In this document: positions 8,432-16,332 of the stretch, piece by piece
Layout: each line of letters begins with the position of its first letter
How positions within the stretch are numbered: the first letter of the stretch is position 1
Source of the DNA: Mycolicibacterium sp. CBMA 234
GTDB taxonomy: Bacteria > Actinomycetota > Actinomycetes > Mycobacteriales > Mycobacteriaceae
Direction of reading: 5' to 3'
DNA length: 64,000 nt
NCBI RefSeq assembly: GCF_009729415.1
Contig: NZ_MPKW01000033.1
Span: forward strand, 248,001 to 312,000
Made by a program: the position numbers and the translations under genes
Notes under the pieces: generated by a model
What the model saw: the letters and a program-made list of their open reading frames with translations, nothing else
Databases searched by the model: none
Told to the model about the DNA's origin: nothing

Positions 8432-8919
8432 CGACCCCGGAACCAGCGGCCGGCGGCATCGCGGATTCGGGGCGAGATCCGCACCGAGAAAACACCATTG
8501 AAGACATCTTCACGCAGCCGGGTCAGCGTCGACGTCTTGATCCGCCATTGCCCGCCGGACTTCTCGTACGTCTCGTGGTAGTGACCGTAGCCCTGCAGGT
8601 TCACTCCGGGACCAAGCCGCACCACGTCGTTCAGCGCCCAGATACCCGTCGCGGTCGACGGTGATATCAGCTCGATCTCCGGCGCGTGGACCTGATGCAC
8701 GGTCAGTTGCGACGGCTTACCCAGTGTTCTGGCGAGGAAAGCCACGAATTCATCTGCGCCGCTGATGATCTTGCCGCCCGCCTCACTGGTGTCACTGATG
8801 AAGTCGTCGACGAAGAGGTCCCGCCACGCCACCCAGTCCTTGGTGTCCAAGAGCCGGCAGTACCGGGCCTTGAGCTGCTTGATGGCCTCGATGTCAGCCC
8901 ATGCTTCGGGGTCGGTCAT
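8428..8919 (-). CDS. SnoaL/NTF2-like protein (ring-hydroxylating dioxygenase beta-like fold)
   Basis: 163 aa from ATG 8919 (MTDPEAWADIEAIKQLKARY), four bases after the upstream stop; a longer start at 8934 would overlap the upstream gene. Pattern IEAIKQLKARYCRLLDTKDW followed by LFVDDFISDTSE is typical of SnoaL_4-type domains. It ends the membrane-protein operon running from 11224. Small proteins of this fold act as dehydratases, isomerases or assembly partners; no catalytic assignment can be made. Confidence 0.8.
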   Translation of the reverse strand: MTDPEAWADIEAIKQLKARYCRLLDTKDWVAWRDLFVDDFISDTSEAGGKIISGADEFVAFLARTLGKPSQLTVHQVHAPEIELISPSTATGIWALNDVVRLGPGVNLQGYGHYHETYEKSGGQWRIKTSTLTRLREDVFNGVFSVRISPRIRDAAGRWFRGR

Positions 8920-8923
8920 ACGA

Positions 8924-9193
8924 TCACCAGACATAGATGACAACGATCGCACCGAACAGCGTCACGAGCCAGCCGTCGGTGGCCAGCTTCAGCCACGGCG
9001 GCGCGGTCCGCACTTCCATGAACTCCTGAATGATCAGGCGGGTTTTGATGACCGCCAGCACCAGAACCCCGATGGTTATCGGCGTACTCGCGGCGACCGG
9101 CTCAGCGTGATGGGCTGGCGCCAGGAACCAGGACAGCACCGTGATCACCGAAAGTAGAGCCCATACGGCGGTGGTGCGTGCGGCAGCAGTCAT
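8924..9193 (-). CDS. Small membrane protein, cytochrome c oxidase subunit IV-like (COX4_pro type)
   Basis: 89 aa with three hydrophobic helices (about 8-25, 38-53 and 71-89) and the VLAVIKTRLIIQEFMEVR segment typical of prokaryotic subunit IV-like proteins that accompany subunit III/NorE proteins. Bacterial subunit IV is a small accessory subunit of haem-copper oxidases. One base separates it from the subunit III-like gene. No subunit I or II is in the window, so it is probably an accessory to a complex encoded elsewhere or to the neighbouring twin membrane proteins. Confidence 0.8.
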   Translation of the reverse strand: MTAAARTTAVWALLSVITVLSWFLAPAHHAEPVAASTPITIGVLVLAVIKTRLIIQEFMEVRTAPPWLKLATDGWLVTLFGAIVVIYVW

Positions 9194-9194
9194 T

Positions 9195-9773
9195 TCACCT
9201 CATCACGTAGAGCAGCGCGAAGATGACGACCCAGAGCAGGTCGACCATGTGCCAGTAGGTCGCACCGGTCTCGACCGGAGCGACCCGGTGGCGATTGCGC
9301 AGTTCGAAGTAGGAGACGCCGAGGAACACCAGGCCGATGGCGACGTGAAACAGGTGCACGCCCGTGAGCATGTAGTAGTACATGAAGAAGTTGTTGCTCG
9401 GAAAGGTGTGTCCCTGAGCGATTTTCGCTGACCACTCGTAGGCCTTGATGAGCATGAACACGACGCCGCACAGCCCACCGCCGACGGTCAGCTTTCGGGC
9501 CTGCTCGAACTCGCCACTGCGGGTCAGCTGCACGGCACGCGCCACGAACCACGAACTGGCCAGCAGCACCAGGGTGTTGACCAAGCCGATGTTCAGGCTC
9601 AGGTGCCGCTGCGACTCGATGAACAGGTCCCGCTCCTGGTGGCGGGAGATCATGAAGATGACGAAGTAGCTGCCGAAGATCACGAAGTCGCCCAGGACGA
9701 AGACCCACAGGTCCTTGTTGGCGGGTAGGTGCCGTTTTCTCCAAGGCGCCGAGGTAGCCGAAGTAGCAGTCAC
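9195..9773 (-). CDS. Cytochrome c oxidase subunit III-family (NorE-like) membrane protein
   Basis: 192 aa from GTG 9773. Five helices (about 23-42, 60-80, 93-113, 128-154, 171-191), with the subunit III signatures GVHLFHVAIGLVFLG and ATYWHMVDLLWVVIFALLY, and LWVFVLGDFVIFGSYF at the N-terminus as in NorE proteins. Subunit III/NorE stabilises haem-copper oxidases or nitric oxide reductases. It is embedded between a subunit IV-like gene and two six-helix proteins with no catalytic subunit nearby. Three bases separate it from the upstream stop. Confidence 0.88.
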   Translation of the reverse strand: MTATSATSAPWRKRHLPANKDLWVFVLGDFVIFGSYFVIFMISRHQERDLFIESQRHLSLNIGLVNTLVLLASSWFVARAVQLTRSGEFEQARKLTVGGGLCGVVFMLIKAYEWSAKIAQGHTFPSNNFFMYYYMLTGVHLFHVAIGLVFLGVSYFELRNRHRVAPVETGATYWHMVDLLWVVIFALLYVMR

Positions 9774-9776
9774 GGT

Positions 9777-10532
9777 TCAGTCCTGGATCTGTTCGGTCGG
9801 CGACTGATTCTTGATGGCCGTGTAGAGCAGCCGGATCATGCAGAACTCCCACACCACGAAAACCACCGTGCCGAGGTAGAAGCTGATGGACCCGTTCCAG
9901 GCCAGGGGGCCGGACCGGAAGACGAACACCGGACTGGCGAGCAGCTCGGTGACGATCATCCAGATCGACATGTAGGCAAGCCATTTCGGCAGGACATCAT
10001 TGCGGTCGAGGAATATCGCCAGGGCCAGCACCATGTTCTGGGTGCAGAAGCACCCAAGGGAGCCGACGAACGACAGCAGGCACCAGTCGTAGAGCATCAC
10101 CATGATCTGCGGATCGCGGTCGGGCCGCAGCGCCGCCGCCACGAACGCGAACGCCGGAATCAGGCAGCCCGGCAGGCCGCCGACCACCAGTGCGCCGATG
10201 TACGTATACGCGAAGACGGGACTGACCGACATCCGCTTGATCTGTAGCGCGATCAGCCCGTTGGCGATGCTGGCGAAACCGATGAAGAACATCAGCAGCG
10301 CGAAGCCGACGCGAATGGTCAGCGAGTGGTCGACGAAGAACTGCACGATCTGGGTCGGTGTGATGTCGGGCCGCGGCGGTGGCATCACGCGCGTCAGCAC
10401 AACGAAGATGAGGCCGAAGATGTTGTAGAAGACCGGGATGGTCCACCACGCGATCCACTGGTCAATCTTGGGCTTGCGCGTCCAGGCCGGGGATGTCCGT
10501 GCCGAGGCTGTCCGTACCGGGGCTACCGTCAT
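9777..10532 (-). CDS. Six-helix integral membrane protein (twin 2)
   Basis: 251 aa from ATG 10532, which overlaps the upstream stop (ATGA). The open frame continues to 11240 but that part is antisense-frame shadow of the paralogue. Six hydrophobic helices, an N-terminal cytosolic tail of about 30 residues, and motifs shared with its neighbour: DHSLTIR (twin 1: QHTMAIR), QIKRMSVSP (QIKRMSLPS) and SGPLAWNGSISF (DGPLAWNGVVSF). I do not recognise a named family. The conserved His and the subunit III/IV neighbours suggest a redox or membrane-complex role, which is inference. Confidence 0.8.
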   Translation of the reverse strand: MTVAPVRTASARTSPAWTRKPKIDQWIAWWTIPVFYNIFGLIFVVLTRVMPPPRPDITPTQIVQFFVDHSLTIRVGFALLMFFIGFASIANGLIALQIKRMSVSPVFAYTYIGALVVGGLPGCLIPAFAFVAAALRPDRDPQIMVMLYDWCLLSFVGSLGCFCTQNMVLALAIFLDRNDVLPKWLAYMSIWMIVTELLASPVFVFRSGPLAWNGSISFYLGTVVFVVWEFCMIRLLYTAIKNQSPTEQIQD

Positions 10533-11224
10533 GGCTCCGCCCTCGCCTGGGCCCTGATCGCCGACCGCACCACCACGAACATGACGACGAGATACAGACA
10601 GAACGCGCCCAGCCGCAGCCAGAACGACACCACGCCGTTCCAGGCCAGTGGTCCGTCTTTGAAGATCACCGCACCGACCGCCGGGGTCATGGCCGCCGCG
10701 GTGAGCACGTTGAATCCGGCGATCCAGCGCGGGAAGATCGGTGTCGGCCGGCTGTCGAGGTAAACCGCCAGCGCCAGAGCCAGATTCATCACCACGACGG
10801 CACCCACCGGCGCGGTGAAGACGAGCCAGGCCATGTCGTTGAGCAACAGGATCAGTTGAGGGTCCCGGCCAGGACGGTAGGCCGCGATCAGCCAGAAGAC
10901 GTCGGCGATGGCGAACAGCGTCGCGCCTGTGGCCGCGGCGCCCAGATAGCTGTAGGCCAGGACGTGACTGGGCAACGACATTCGCTTGATCTGAACCGCG
11001 ATGGTCATGAAGAACGGGATCAGCATGATGGCGCACAGGTTGAACGTGACCATCGAGAACCTGATGGCCATGGTGTGCTGCGCGTAGAAATCGGCGACCT
11101 GCTCGGCCGTCATGCTGGGTGCCATCGGCGGCAGGAAGCCTGGGAAGGCCACGAACGCCACCGCCATGATCGCGCCGAAAAGCGGTACCAGCCAAAGGCT
11201 TATCCATTGGGGTCGCAAGTCCAC
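10529..11224 (-). CDS. Six-helix integral membrane protein (twin 1)
   Basis: 231 aa from GTG 11224, with GGAGGGAG six bases upstream. Helices near 7-29, 52-78, 87-113, 125-156, 168-188 and 198-222. Paralogue of the next gene: both carry [QD]H[TS]xxIR after helix 1, QIKRMS at the end of helix 2, a [GD]RDPQ loop after helix 3 and GPLAWNG before helix 6. First gene of a five-gene - strand operon; its promoter region holds two palindromes and faces a TetR gene. Function unknown. Confidence 0.8.
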   Translation of the reverse strand: MDLRPQWISLWLVPLFGAIMAVAFVAFPGFLPPMAPSMTAEQVADFYAQHTMAIRFSMVTFNLCAIMLIPFFMTIAVQIKRMSLPSHVLAYSYLGAAATGATLFAIADVFWLIAAYRPGRDPQLILLLNDMAWLVFTAPVGAVVVMNLALALAVYLDSRPTPIFPRWIAGFNVLTAAAMTPAVGAVIFKDGPLAWNGVVSFWLRLGAFCLYLVVMFVVVRSAIRAQARAEP

Positions 11225-11250
11225 CGGGGACTCCCTCCATCCACCGACTC

Positions 11251-11292
11251 GGTTGCCGATCGGCTACTTCGGACGGTAGCCGATCGGCAACC
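11251..11292. promoter_or_regulatory. Paired palindromic operator between membrane operon and TetR gene
   Basis: 17-bp arms GGTTGCCGATCGGCTAC (11251-11267) and GTAGCCGATCGGCAACC (11276-11292) are exact reverse complements around an 8-bp spacer. Each arm also contains the self-complementary core GCCGATCGGC, so this is either one 42-bp palindrome or two tandem operators whose centres are 25 bp apart. It lies 26 bp from the membrane operon start and 31 bp from the TetR start, the classic place for divergent autoregulation. Confidence 0.8.
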
Positions 11293-11323
11293 GGGCGGTC
11301 AATGCTCCGCTACGCTTTGGCAC

Positions 11324-11884
11324 GTGGGGACATTCAGCGACATCACGCGCAGTGCGGCGCAGACCCGCGTGCTGGACGCCGCGCTGACCCTGATCGCCGA
11401 GCACGGCGTCAGTGGCACGTCGCTGCAGATGATCGCCGACACCATGGGCGTGACCAAGGCCGCCGTCTACAAACAGTTCAAGACAAAGGAAGAGATCGTC
11501 GTCGCCATCACCGAGCGCGAGCTCGGCAAACTGGAGGACGCGCTCGACGCCGCCGAGGCGACCGGCCACGAGGCGCAGGCCCGGGAAGCGTTGCTGGGCA
11601 GGGTCATCGACCTGGCCATCGACCGCCGCGGCGCGCTCAACGTGCTGCAATTCGATCCCGTCATCATCCGGCTGCAAGCCGAACACGAGCCGTTTCAGCG
11701 GTTCGTCGAGCGGCTGTACGGCGCACTGCTCGGCACCGACGACGGAGTCGCCGCTCGGCTGCACGCCGCGATGCTGTCGAGCGCCATCAGCGTGGCGGTG
11801 ATGCACCCCTTGGTCGCGGACATCGACGACGACACCCTGCGCACGCAGCTCCTGGAGATGACGCGGCGCATGCTCGGCCTCTAG
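11324..11884 (+). CDS. TetR-family regulator of the divergent membrane operon
   Basis: 186 aa from GTG 11324; the frame is open far upstream but the paired palindrome lies there. HTH segment: RVLDAALTLIAEHGVSGTSL, then MIADTMGVTKAAVYKQFKTKEEIV. This matches TetR domains that recognise pseudo-palindromes. The C-terminal domain contains a hydrophobic ligand-pocket region. By position it controls both itself and the 11224-8428 operon. Its TAG stop and the meaB stop share the four bases CTAG (11881-11884). Confidence 0.92.
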   Translation: MGTFSDITRSAAQTRVLDAALTLIAEHGVSGTSLQMIADTMGVTKAAVYKQFKTKEEIVVAITERELGKLEDALDAAEATGHEAQAREALLGRVIDLAIDRRGALNVLQFDPVIIRLQAEHEPFQRFVERLYGALLGTDDGVAARLHAAMLSSAISVAVMHPLVADIDDDTLRTQLLEMTRRMLGL

Positions 11885-12750
11885 GACTCCCCGGCGAACA
11901 GCCGTTCGGCGGCGGAGTAGGGGTCGTCACCGCCGTTCGCGACGGCTTCGGCCAGCCGATCCAGGTCGGGGTGGCCCCGCAGGCGGGTGAGCGCCAGCGA
12001 CAGGATCTGCGCACGGGCGCGGGCGGCCCGACGGGCCGGGCTGTCGGCGCGATGATGCGCGTCGATCGCGTCGACCAGCTCGGGCAATCCTTGACCCTGC
12101 GCGGCAACGAGTTTGAGGATCGGAACCGCGGTCTCGGCATGTAGATCACGCACCGTCTGGTCGGCGCCGTCCCGATCGGCCTTGTTGACGACGACGATGT
12201 CCGCGACTTCGAGCAGACCAGCCTTCGCGGCCTGAACAGCGTCGCCGGCGCCAGGGTTGAGGATCACGATGGTCGGGTCCGCGATGGCGGCAACCTCGAC
12301 CTCCGATTGCCCGACACCGACGGTTTCGAGCACGATCAGGTCGTAGCCCAGTGCGGCGAGCACCCGAATGGCGGCGGGCACTGCGGCAGCCAGACCGCCC
12401 AGGTGACCTCGGGTGGCGACCGACCGGATCAACACGTCTGGATCGTTGATGTGGGCGGCCATCCGGATGCGGTCGCCCAGCAGCGCACCCCCGCTATACG
12501 GCGACGACGGGTCGACAGCCAGGACCGCCACCCGCATCCCCCGCACGCGGTAGGCCCCGACCAGGGCACCGACCGTCGTCGACTTCCCCGCGCCAGGCGG
12601 TCCGGTGACTCCCAGGATCCGCGGCGGCACCGAGCTGCCGAGCGCATCGAGAACCTCAGTCCGGCGCGGACTCTCGACCAGACTCAGTAGCCGGCCGGCC
12701 GCGCGGAGGGATCCGCCGCGGGCCGCCGCGATGAGCTCATCGATCGTCAT
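11881..12750 (-). CDS. meaB: MeaB/ArgK-type GTPase, chaperone of B12-dependent acyl-CoA mutase
   Basis: 289 aa from ATG 12750 (the frame extends to 12822 across the operator). Walker A GVTGPPGAGKST at about residues 47-58, the family signature DPSSPYSGGALLGDRIRM, switch-region ETVGVGQSEVEV, and NKAD for guanine recognition. MeaB proteins load adenosylcobalamin and protect methylmalonyl-CoA-type mutases. The only mutase in the window is the split enzyme at 20098-22076, 8 kb away, and motif A sites lie near both, suggesting co-regulation. Confidence 0.93.
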   Translation of the reverse strand: MTIDELIAAARGGSLRAAGRLLSLVESPRRTEVLDALGSSVPPRILGVTGPPGAGKSTTVGALVGAYRVRGMRVAVLAVDPSSPYSGGALLGDRIRMAAHINDPDVLIRSVATRGHLGGLAAAVPAAIRVLAALGYDLIVLETVGVGQSEVEVAAIADPTIVILNPGAGDAVQAAKAGLLEVADIVVVNKADRDGADQTVRDLHAETAVPILKLVAAQGQGLPELVDAIDAHHRADSPARRAARARAQILSLALTRLRGHPDLDRLAEAVANGGDDPYSAAERLFAGES

Positions 12751-12783
12751 TGCCCGAACTCTATCGGACACACCCCCTTGATT

Positions 12784-12798
12784 GAGAATGTTATTCTC
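12784..12798. promoter_or_regulatory. Motif A operator (perfect): GAGAAT-GTT-ATTCTC
   Basis: Perfect inverted repeat between divergent meaB (start 12750) and the SDR gene (start 12837). Flanks match the 4805 site on both sides (TT before, TCA two bases after). TATTCT inside the repeat could be a -10 box on the + strand. A partial copy, GAGCATTCT, follows at 12808. Confidence 0.7.
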
Positions 12799-12836
12799 CT
12801 CAATAGAGAGCATTCTTTGCACGAAGGGTAGGCGGT

Positions 12837-13601
12837 ATGGAGATCAGTGGAAGCTCGGCCATCGTCGTCGGAGGCACCGGCGGGCTCGGCGAAGCAACAG
12901 TGCGGCGTCTCGTCACCGCGGGCGCGAAGGTCATCGTCGCCGACGTGGCCGACGACAAGGGCAAGGCGCTGCAGGAGGAGCTAGGCATCCGGTACGTCCA
13001 CACCGACGCCACCTCAGAGGAATCGGTGCAGGCCGCCATCGCGGAGGCTGAATCGCTTGGCCCGCTGCGAATTTCGGTGGACACCCACGGCGGTCCCGCC
13101 GCCGGCGGACGGTTGATCGGCAAGGACGGTTCGCCGCTGGGGCTGGACGGCTTCGAGACGACCATCAAGTTCTATCTGACCGCGGTATTCAACGTCATGC
13201 GGCTGGCGGCTGCCGCCATCGCCAAGACCGACCCGCTCGAGGAAGGCGCCCGCGGCGTCATCATCAACACCGCGTCGATCGCCGGCATGGAAGGCCAGAT
13301 CGGCCAGCTGCCCTACTCCGCTGCCAAGGGCGGTGTGCTCGGCATGACGCTTGTCGCGGCGCGCGACCTGTCTCCGCTGGGCATCCGCGTCGTGAGCATC
13401 GCGCCGGGCACCATCAACACCCCCGCCTACGGTCAGTCGGCCGATCAGCTCGAGAAGTACTGGGCCCCTCAGATTCCGTTCCCGAAGCGCATGGGCCGTT
13501 CGACGGAGTACGCGCAACTGGCCCAGAGCATCATCGAAAACGATTACCTCAACGGCGAAGTCATCCGTTTGGATGGCGCGCTGCGGTTCCCGCCGCGGTA
13601 A
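12837..13601 (+). CDS. SDR oxidoreductase, type II 3-hydroxyacyl-CoA dehydrogenase-like
   Basis: 254 aa. Glycine motif VVGGTGGLGEA at about 10-20, acidic residues of an NAD site (VIVADVADD), and catalytic YSAAK after IINTASIAGMEG. The insert DTHGGPAAGGRLIGKDGSPLG before the central helix is typical of HSD17B10/type II 3-hydroxyacyl-CoA dehydrogenases, which oxidise 3-hydroxyacyl-CoA to 3-ketoacyl-CoA. Single gene divergent from meaB over a shared motif A site; followed by a strong hairpin. Confidence 0.88.
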   Translation: MEISGSSAIVVGGTGGLGEATVRRLVTAGAKVIVADVADDKGKALQEELGIRYVHTDATSEESVQAAIAEAESLGPLRISVDTHGGPAAGGRLIGKDGSPLGLDGFETTIKFYLTAVFNVMRLAAAAIAKTDPLEEGARGVIINTASIAGMEGQIGQLPYSAAKGGVLGMTLVAARDLSPLGIRVVSIAPGTINTPAYGQSADQLEKYWAPQIPFPKRMGRSTEYAQLAQSIIENDYLNGEVIRLDGALRFPPR

Positions 13602-13614
13602 CCGACCGCTCGAT

Positions 13615-13655
13615 CGAAAGTGGGGTTCACGCCGACGGCGTGAACCCCACTTTCG
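13615..13655. terminator. Perfect 19-bp hairpin between convergent genes
   Basis: Arms CGAAAGTGGGGTTCACGCC (13615-13633) and GGCGTGAACCCCACTTTCG (13637-13655) are exact complements with a three-base loop GAC. It fills the gap between the SDR stop (13601) and the convergent hydratase stop (13664), so it can terminate both transcripts. Confidence 0.8.
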
Positions 13656-13663
13656 TACCGCGA

Positions 13664-14428
13664 CTATCCCTTGGCGATCAGCCCGTCCACGATCTTGTTG
13701 AAATCGGCGGTGCCGAAGGACACGTACTCCGCGAGGTTCGCGTAGTCGAGTGACGCCATGACCGACCGCTCCAACTGAATGTTCATCAGGCGCTTGGTGG
13801 CCTCGACTGCTTGCTTGGGCAACTCGGCGAGCTGCTTGGCGCACGCGATGGCCTCGGCCACCGGGTCGGCGACGACGTGGTTCGCCAAGCCGAGCTCAAG
13901 GGCTCGAGCCGCCTTGATCCGCACGCCCGTCAACGCAAACTCCTTGGCCTGCAACAGGCTTATCTGCGAACCCCACACGAGCGGGCCACCGTCGGCCGCG
14001 ACCAGACCGATCTGCACGTGCGGGTCGGCGAAGAACGCGTTCTCGGCCATGTAGACGATGTCGGACAGCGCGGCCAGGCTGCACCCGAGCCCGACGGCCG
14101 GCCCGTTCACCGCGGCGACGACCGGGATGCGGCAACGCACCATCCCGATGACCAGATCGCGGCCGTGCTTGATGGTCTTCTGCCGTAAGGCCTCATCGTT
14201 GCGCAGCTCGTTGAGATAGTTGAAGTCGCCACCCGCCGAGAAGGCGCGGCCCGCCCCGGTGATCACCGCGGCGCGCGCGTCGGCGTCCTCGTTGAGGGCC
14301 TCCCAGATGCTCGCCAGTCCAACATGCAGCGCGTCGTTGACGGCGTTGAGCTCGTCCGGGCGGTTCAGCATGATGATCCGCAGCGGGCCGTCAGCACGGA
14401 CGTCGATTTCGGTTGGCATGCCGTACAA
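13664..14428 (-). CDS. Enoyl-CoA hydratase/isomerase family protein
   Basis: 254 aa from TTG 14428, chosen because AGGAG lies six bases upstream; ATG 14419 is the alternative. Crotonase fold: IIMLNRPDELNA, first oxyanion segment GRAFSAGGDF, second NGPAVGLGCSLAALSD. The position of the second catalytic Glu reads VAADGG, so the reaction may be isomerase- or hydrolase-like rather than classical hydration. Last gene of the ligase/dehydrogenase-pair/hydratase operon, one base after the dehydrogenase stop. Confidence 0.9.
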   Translation of the reverse strand: MYGMPTEIDVRADGPLRIIMLNRPDELNAVNDALHVGLASIWEALNEDADARAAVITGAGRAFSAGGDFNYLNELRNDEALRQKTIKHGRDLVIGMVRCRIPVVAAVNGPAVGLGCSLAALSDIVYMAENAFFADPHVQIGLVAADGGPLVWGSQISLLQAKEFALTGVRIKAARALELGLANHVVADPVAEAIACAKQLAELPKQAVEATKRLMNIQLERSVMASLDYANLAEYVSFGTADFNKIVDGLIAKG

Positions 14429-14429
14429 G

Positions 14430-15530
14430 TCAGACTCCTAATCCCAGAATGCGTTGCGCGATGATGTTCTTCTGAATCTGTGAGGTGCCGCCCATCACGC
14501 TCTGCGCGCGGCTGTACATGTAGGCGCCGAACAACTCGGGGTCCCCGGTGCCCACTGTCGCGAGCGCCGCGTGACCGACGGCCTGCTCGGTCCACGTCAT
14601 GAGCAACTTGTCGAGGGAGCCCTGCGGACCGTGGGTAATCCCGTCGAGCTGCTCGGACAACCGCCTGCGCACGTGCAGCCGCAGCATCTCGGTCTGCACC
14701 CATGCCCAGGACAGCGCTTCCGGCGGGGTACCTTCGACTCGAGAGGCCAACTGCCGCACCAGCTTTCCGTACCGTGCCGAGAACCCCAGGGTTGACGGTT
14801 CACGTTCGTGGCTGACCACGGTCATCGCCAGCTTCCAGCCCTCCCCCGGTGCGCCGACCATGTTCTCCGCCGGCACCCGTGCGCCGTCGAACAGCACCTG
14901 GCCGAATTCCTTGGTGACACCGCTGATCATCTTCAACGGCCGCTGCTCGATGCCGGGCTGGTGCATCGACACGATGAACGCGGAGATGCCTTTATGTTTG
15001 GGCAAGTGTTTGGCTTCAGCCTTATCCGTGCGCGCCAGCACCAGGCACCAGTCGGCGACGTCGGAATAGCTCGTCCAGACCTTGTGGCCGTGGATGACGT
15101 ACTCGTCGCCGTCGCGGGTGGCCGTCGTCGTCAACGATGCGAGGTCAGAGCCCGCACCGGGCTCGGAGAACCCCTGGCACCAGCGCTCGGTGCCGTTGAT
15201 CATCCCGGGCAGAAACCGTTGCTGCAGTTCCTTGCTGCCGTGATGACCCAGCCCCACCACGAGGTAGCCGAGGCTCGGCCGTGCCGGCGCGCCGGCCTTC
15301 GCGATCTCCTCGTCGACGATCACGTCGTAGACCGGCGGCAGCTCCTGGCCCCCGAATTCCTTCGGCCACGACGTGCCGAAGAAGCCGGCGCCGTAGAGCG
15401 CCCGGTGCCAGTCACCTTGTGCTGCCCAGTATTCGTCGCCCGAAGTCGGGAACTTGCCCTTCTGCTCGGTCAGCCACGCGCGAAGCCGGTCGCGGAATGC
15501 GGCTTCCTCCGGTGAATCACGAAAGTCCAA
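14430..15530 (-). CDS. Acyl-CoA dehydrogenase (full-length subunit)
   Basis: 366 aa from TTG 15530 (MDFRDSPEEAAFRDRLRAWL, the usual N-terminus of this mycobacterial FadE group), overlapping the upstream gene by 14 bp. Seen: SWPKEFGGQ, GFSEPGAGSDLASL, VIHGHKVWTSYSDVADW and GGTSQIQKNIIAQRILGLG. It should pair with the short dehydrogenase-like subunit encoded just upstream. FAD-linked desaturation of the acyl-CoA formed by the operon's ligase is the likely step. Confidence 0.93.
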   Translation of the reverse strand: MDFRDSPEEAAFRDRLRAWLTEQKGKFPTSGDEYWAAQGDWHRALYGAGFFGTSWPKEFGGQELPPVYDVIVDEEIAKAGAPARPSLGYLVVGLGHHGSKELQQRFLPGMINGTERWCQGFSEPGAGSDLASLTTTATRDGDEYVIHGHKVWTSYSDVADWCLVLARTDKAEAKHLPKHKGISAFIVSMHQPGIEQRPLKMISGVTKEFGQVLFDGARVPAENMVGAPGEGWKLAMTVVSHEREPSTLGFSARYGKLVRQLASRVEGTPPEALSWAWVQTEMLRLHVRRRLSEQLDGITHGPQGSLDKLLMTWTEQAVGHAALATVGTGDPELFGAYMYSRAQSVMGGTSQIQKNIIAQRILGLGV

Positions 15531-16332
15531 TGGTCAGCTCCTCCAACTTGGCGGGCCACAGTTCAGTGGCCGTCAGAACACGGCGCAGGTACAAGTGTGC
15601 TAGACATTCCCAGGTGTTGCCGATACCGCCGTGCACCTGGATCGACGTCTCGCAGACCGTCAATCCCGCACGCGCACAGTAGATCTTGGCGATACGCGCC
15701 GCCTCGACCGCTTCAACTGCGGGCAGGGCGTCGACAGCCCAGGCAGCGTGCCGCAGGACGCTGGTCGATCCTTCGATGAGCGCGAGACTCTCGGCCAGCA
15801 GATGCGCGACGGCCTGGTAGGAGCCGATCGCAGCGCCGTACTGCTCTCGCACCTTGGCGTAATCGACGGCAAGCGCATGCGTCCCGCGCGCAGCGCCGAC
15901 CAGATCGGCGCACGTGACGGTGAGCGCCAGGGCATGCCACCGTCCGGCATCCTCGGCGGACAGCTCGCTCAGCTCGGACGGCGACTCGACCACGCCGGCC
16001 ACTCCGCCCAAGAGGTCGACCGAATCCGGCTGTGCGCCGGTATCTGTGGGCTCGCGACCGAGTACCCGCCGGAGATCATCGGCCAGTACCGGACCCACGA
16101 ACGGCACGTCCACGAGTCCGCGGGCGAACTCTTCGGCGACGATGGCCACCTCGACTCCGGAGGCCCCGTCGGATCGCAGGGTGCGGAAGCCCGTGCTGTC
16201 GACGGCCTTCTCCAGTTGCGCAACGCGATTCGCGTCGTCGAGATCGGCGACGGAGTGCAGGCCGAAGTCGGCAGCCAATTCGGCTGCAGATTCGGCGAGT
16301 TGCCGTTGTTCGGCGGTCAGACGGACGTCCAC
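15517..16332 (-). CDS. Acyl-CoA dehydrogenase-like partner subunit (short)
   Basis: 271 aa from GTG 16332. N-terminal helical domain with divergent middle region (no EPGSGSD motif) and a recognisable C-terminal domain: VDYAKVREQYGAAIGSYQAV and ETSIQVHGGIGNTWECLAHL. The latter resembles the QIHGGIGxTxE signature that binds FAD and adjoins the active site. With 14430-15530 it forms the second adjacent large/small pair in the window. It overlaps both neighbours (16 and 14 bp), so synthesis is tightly coupled. Confidence 0.9.
   Translation of the reverse strand: MDVRLTAEQRQLAESAAELAADFGLHSVADLDDANRVAQLEKAVDSTGFRTLRSDGASGVEVAIVAEEFARGLVDVPFVGPVLADDLRRVLGREPTDTGAQPDSVDLLGGVAGVVESPSELSELSAEDAGRWHALALTVTCADLVGAARGTHALAVDYAKVREQYGAAIGSYQAVAHLLAESLALIEGSTSVLRHAAWAVDALPAVEAVEAARIAKIYCARAGLTVCETSIQVHGGIGNTWECLAHLYLRRVLTATELWPAKLEELTIGLS

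Noticed and set aside
10533..11240. N-terminal extension of the 9777-10532 frame
   Set aside because: Covers the paralogous membrane gene in another frame; ATG 10532 with ATGA overlap is the natural start.
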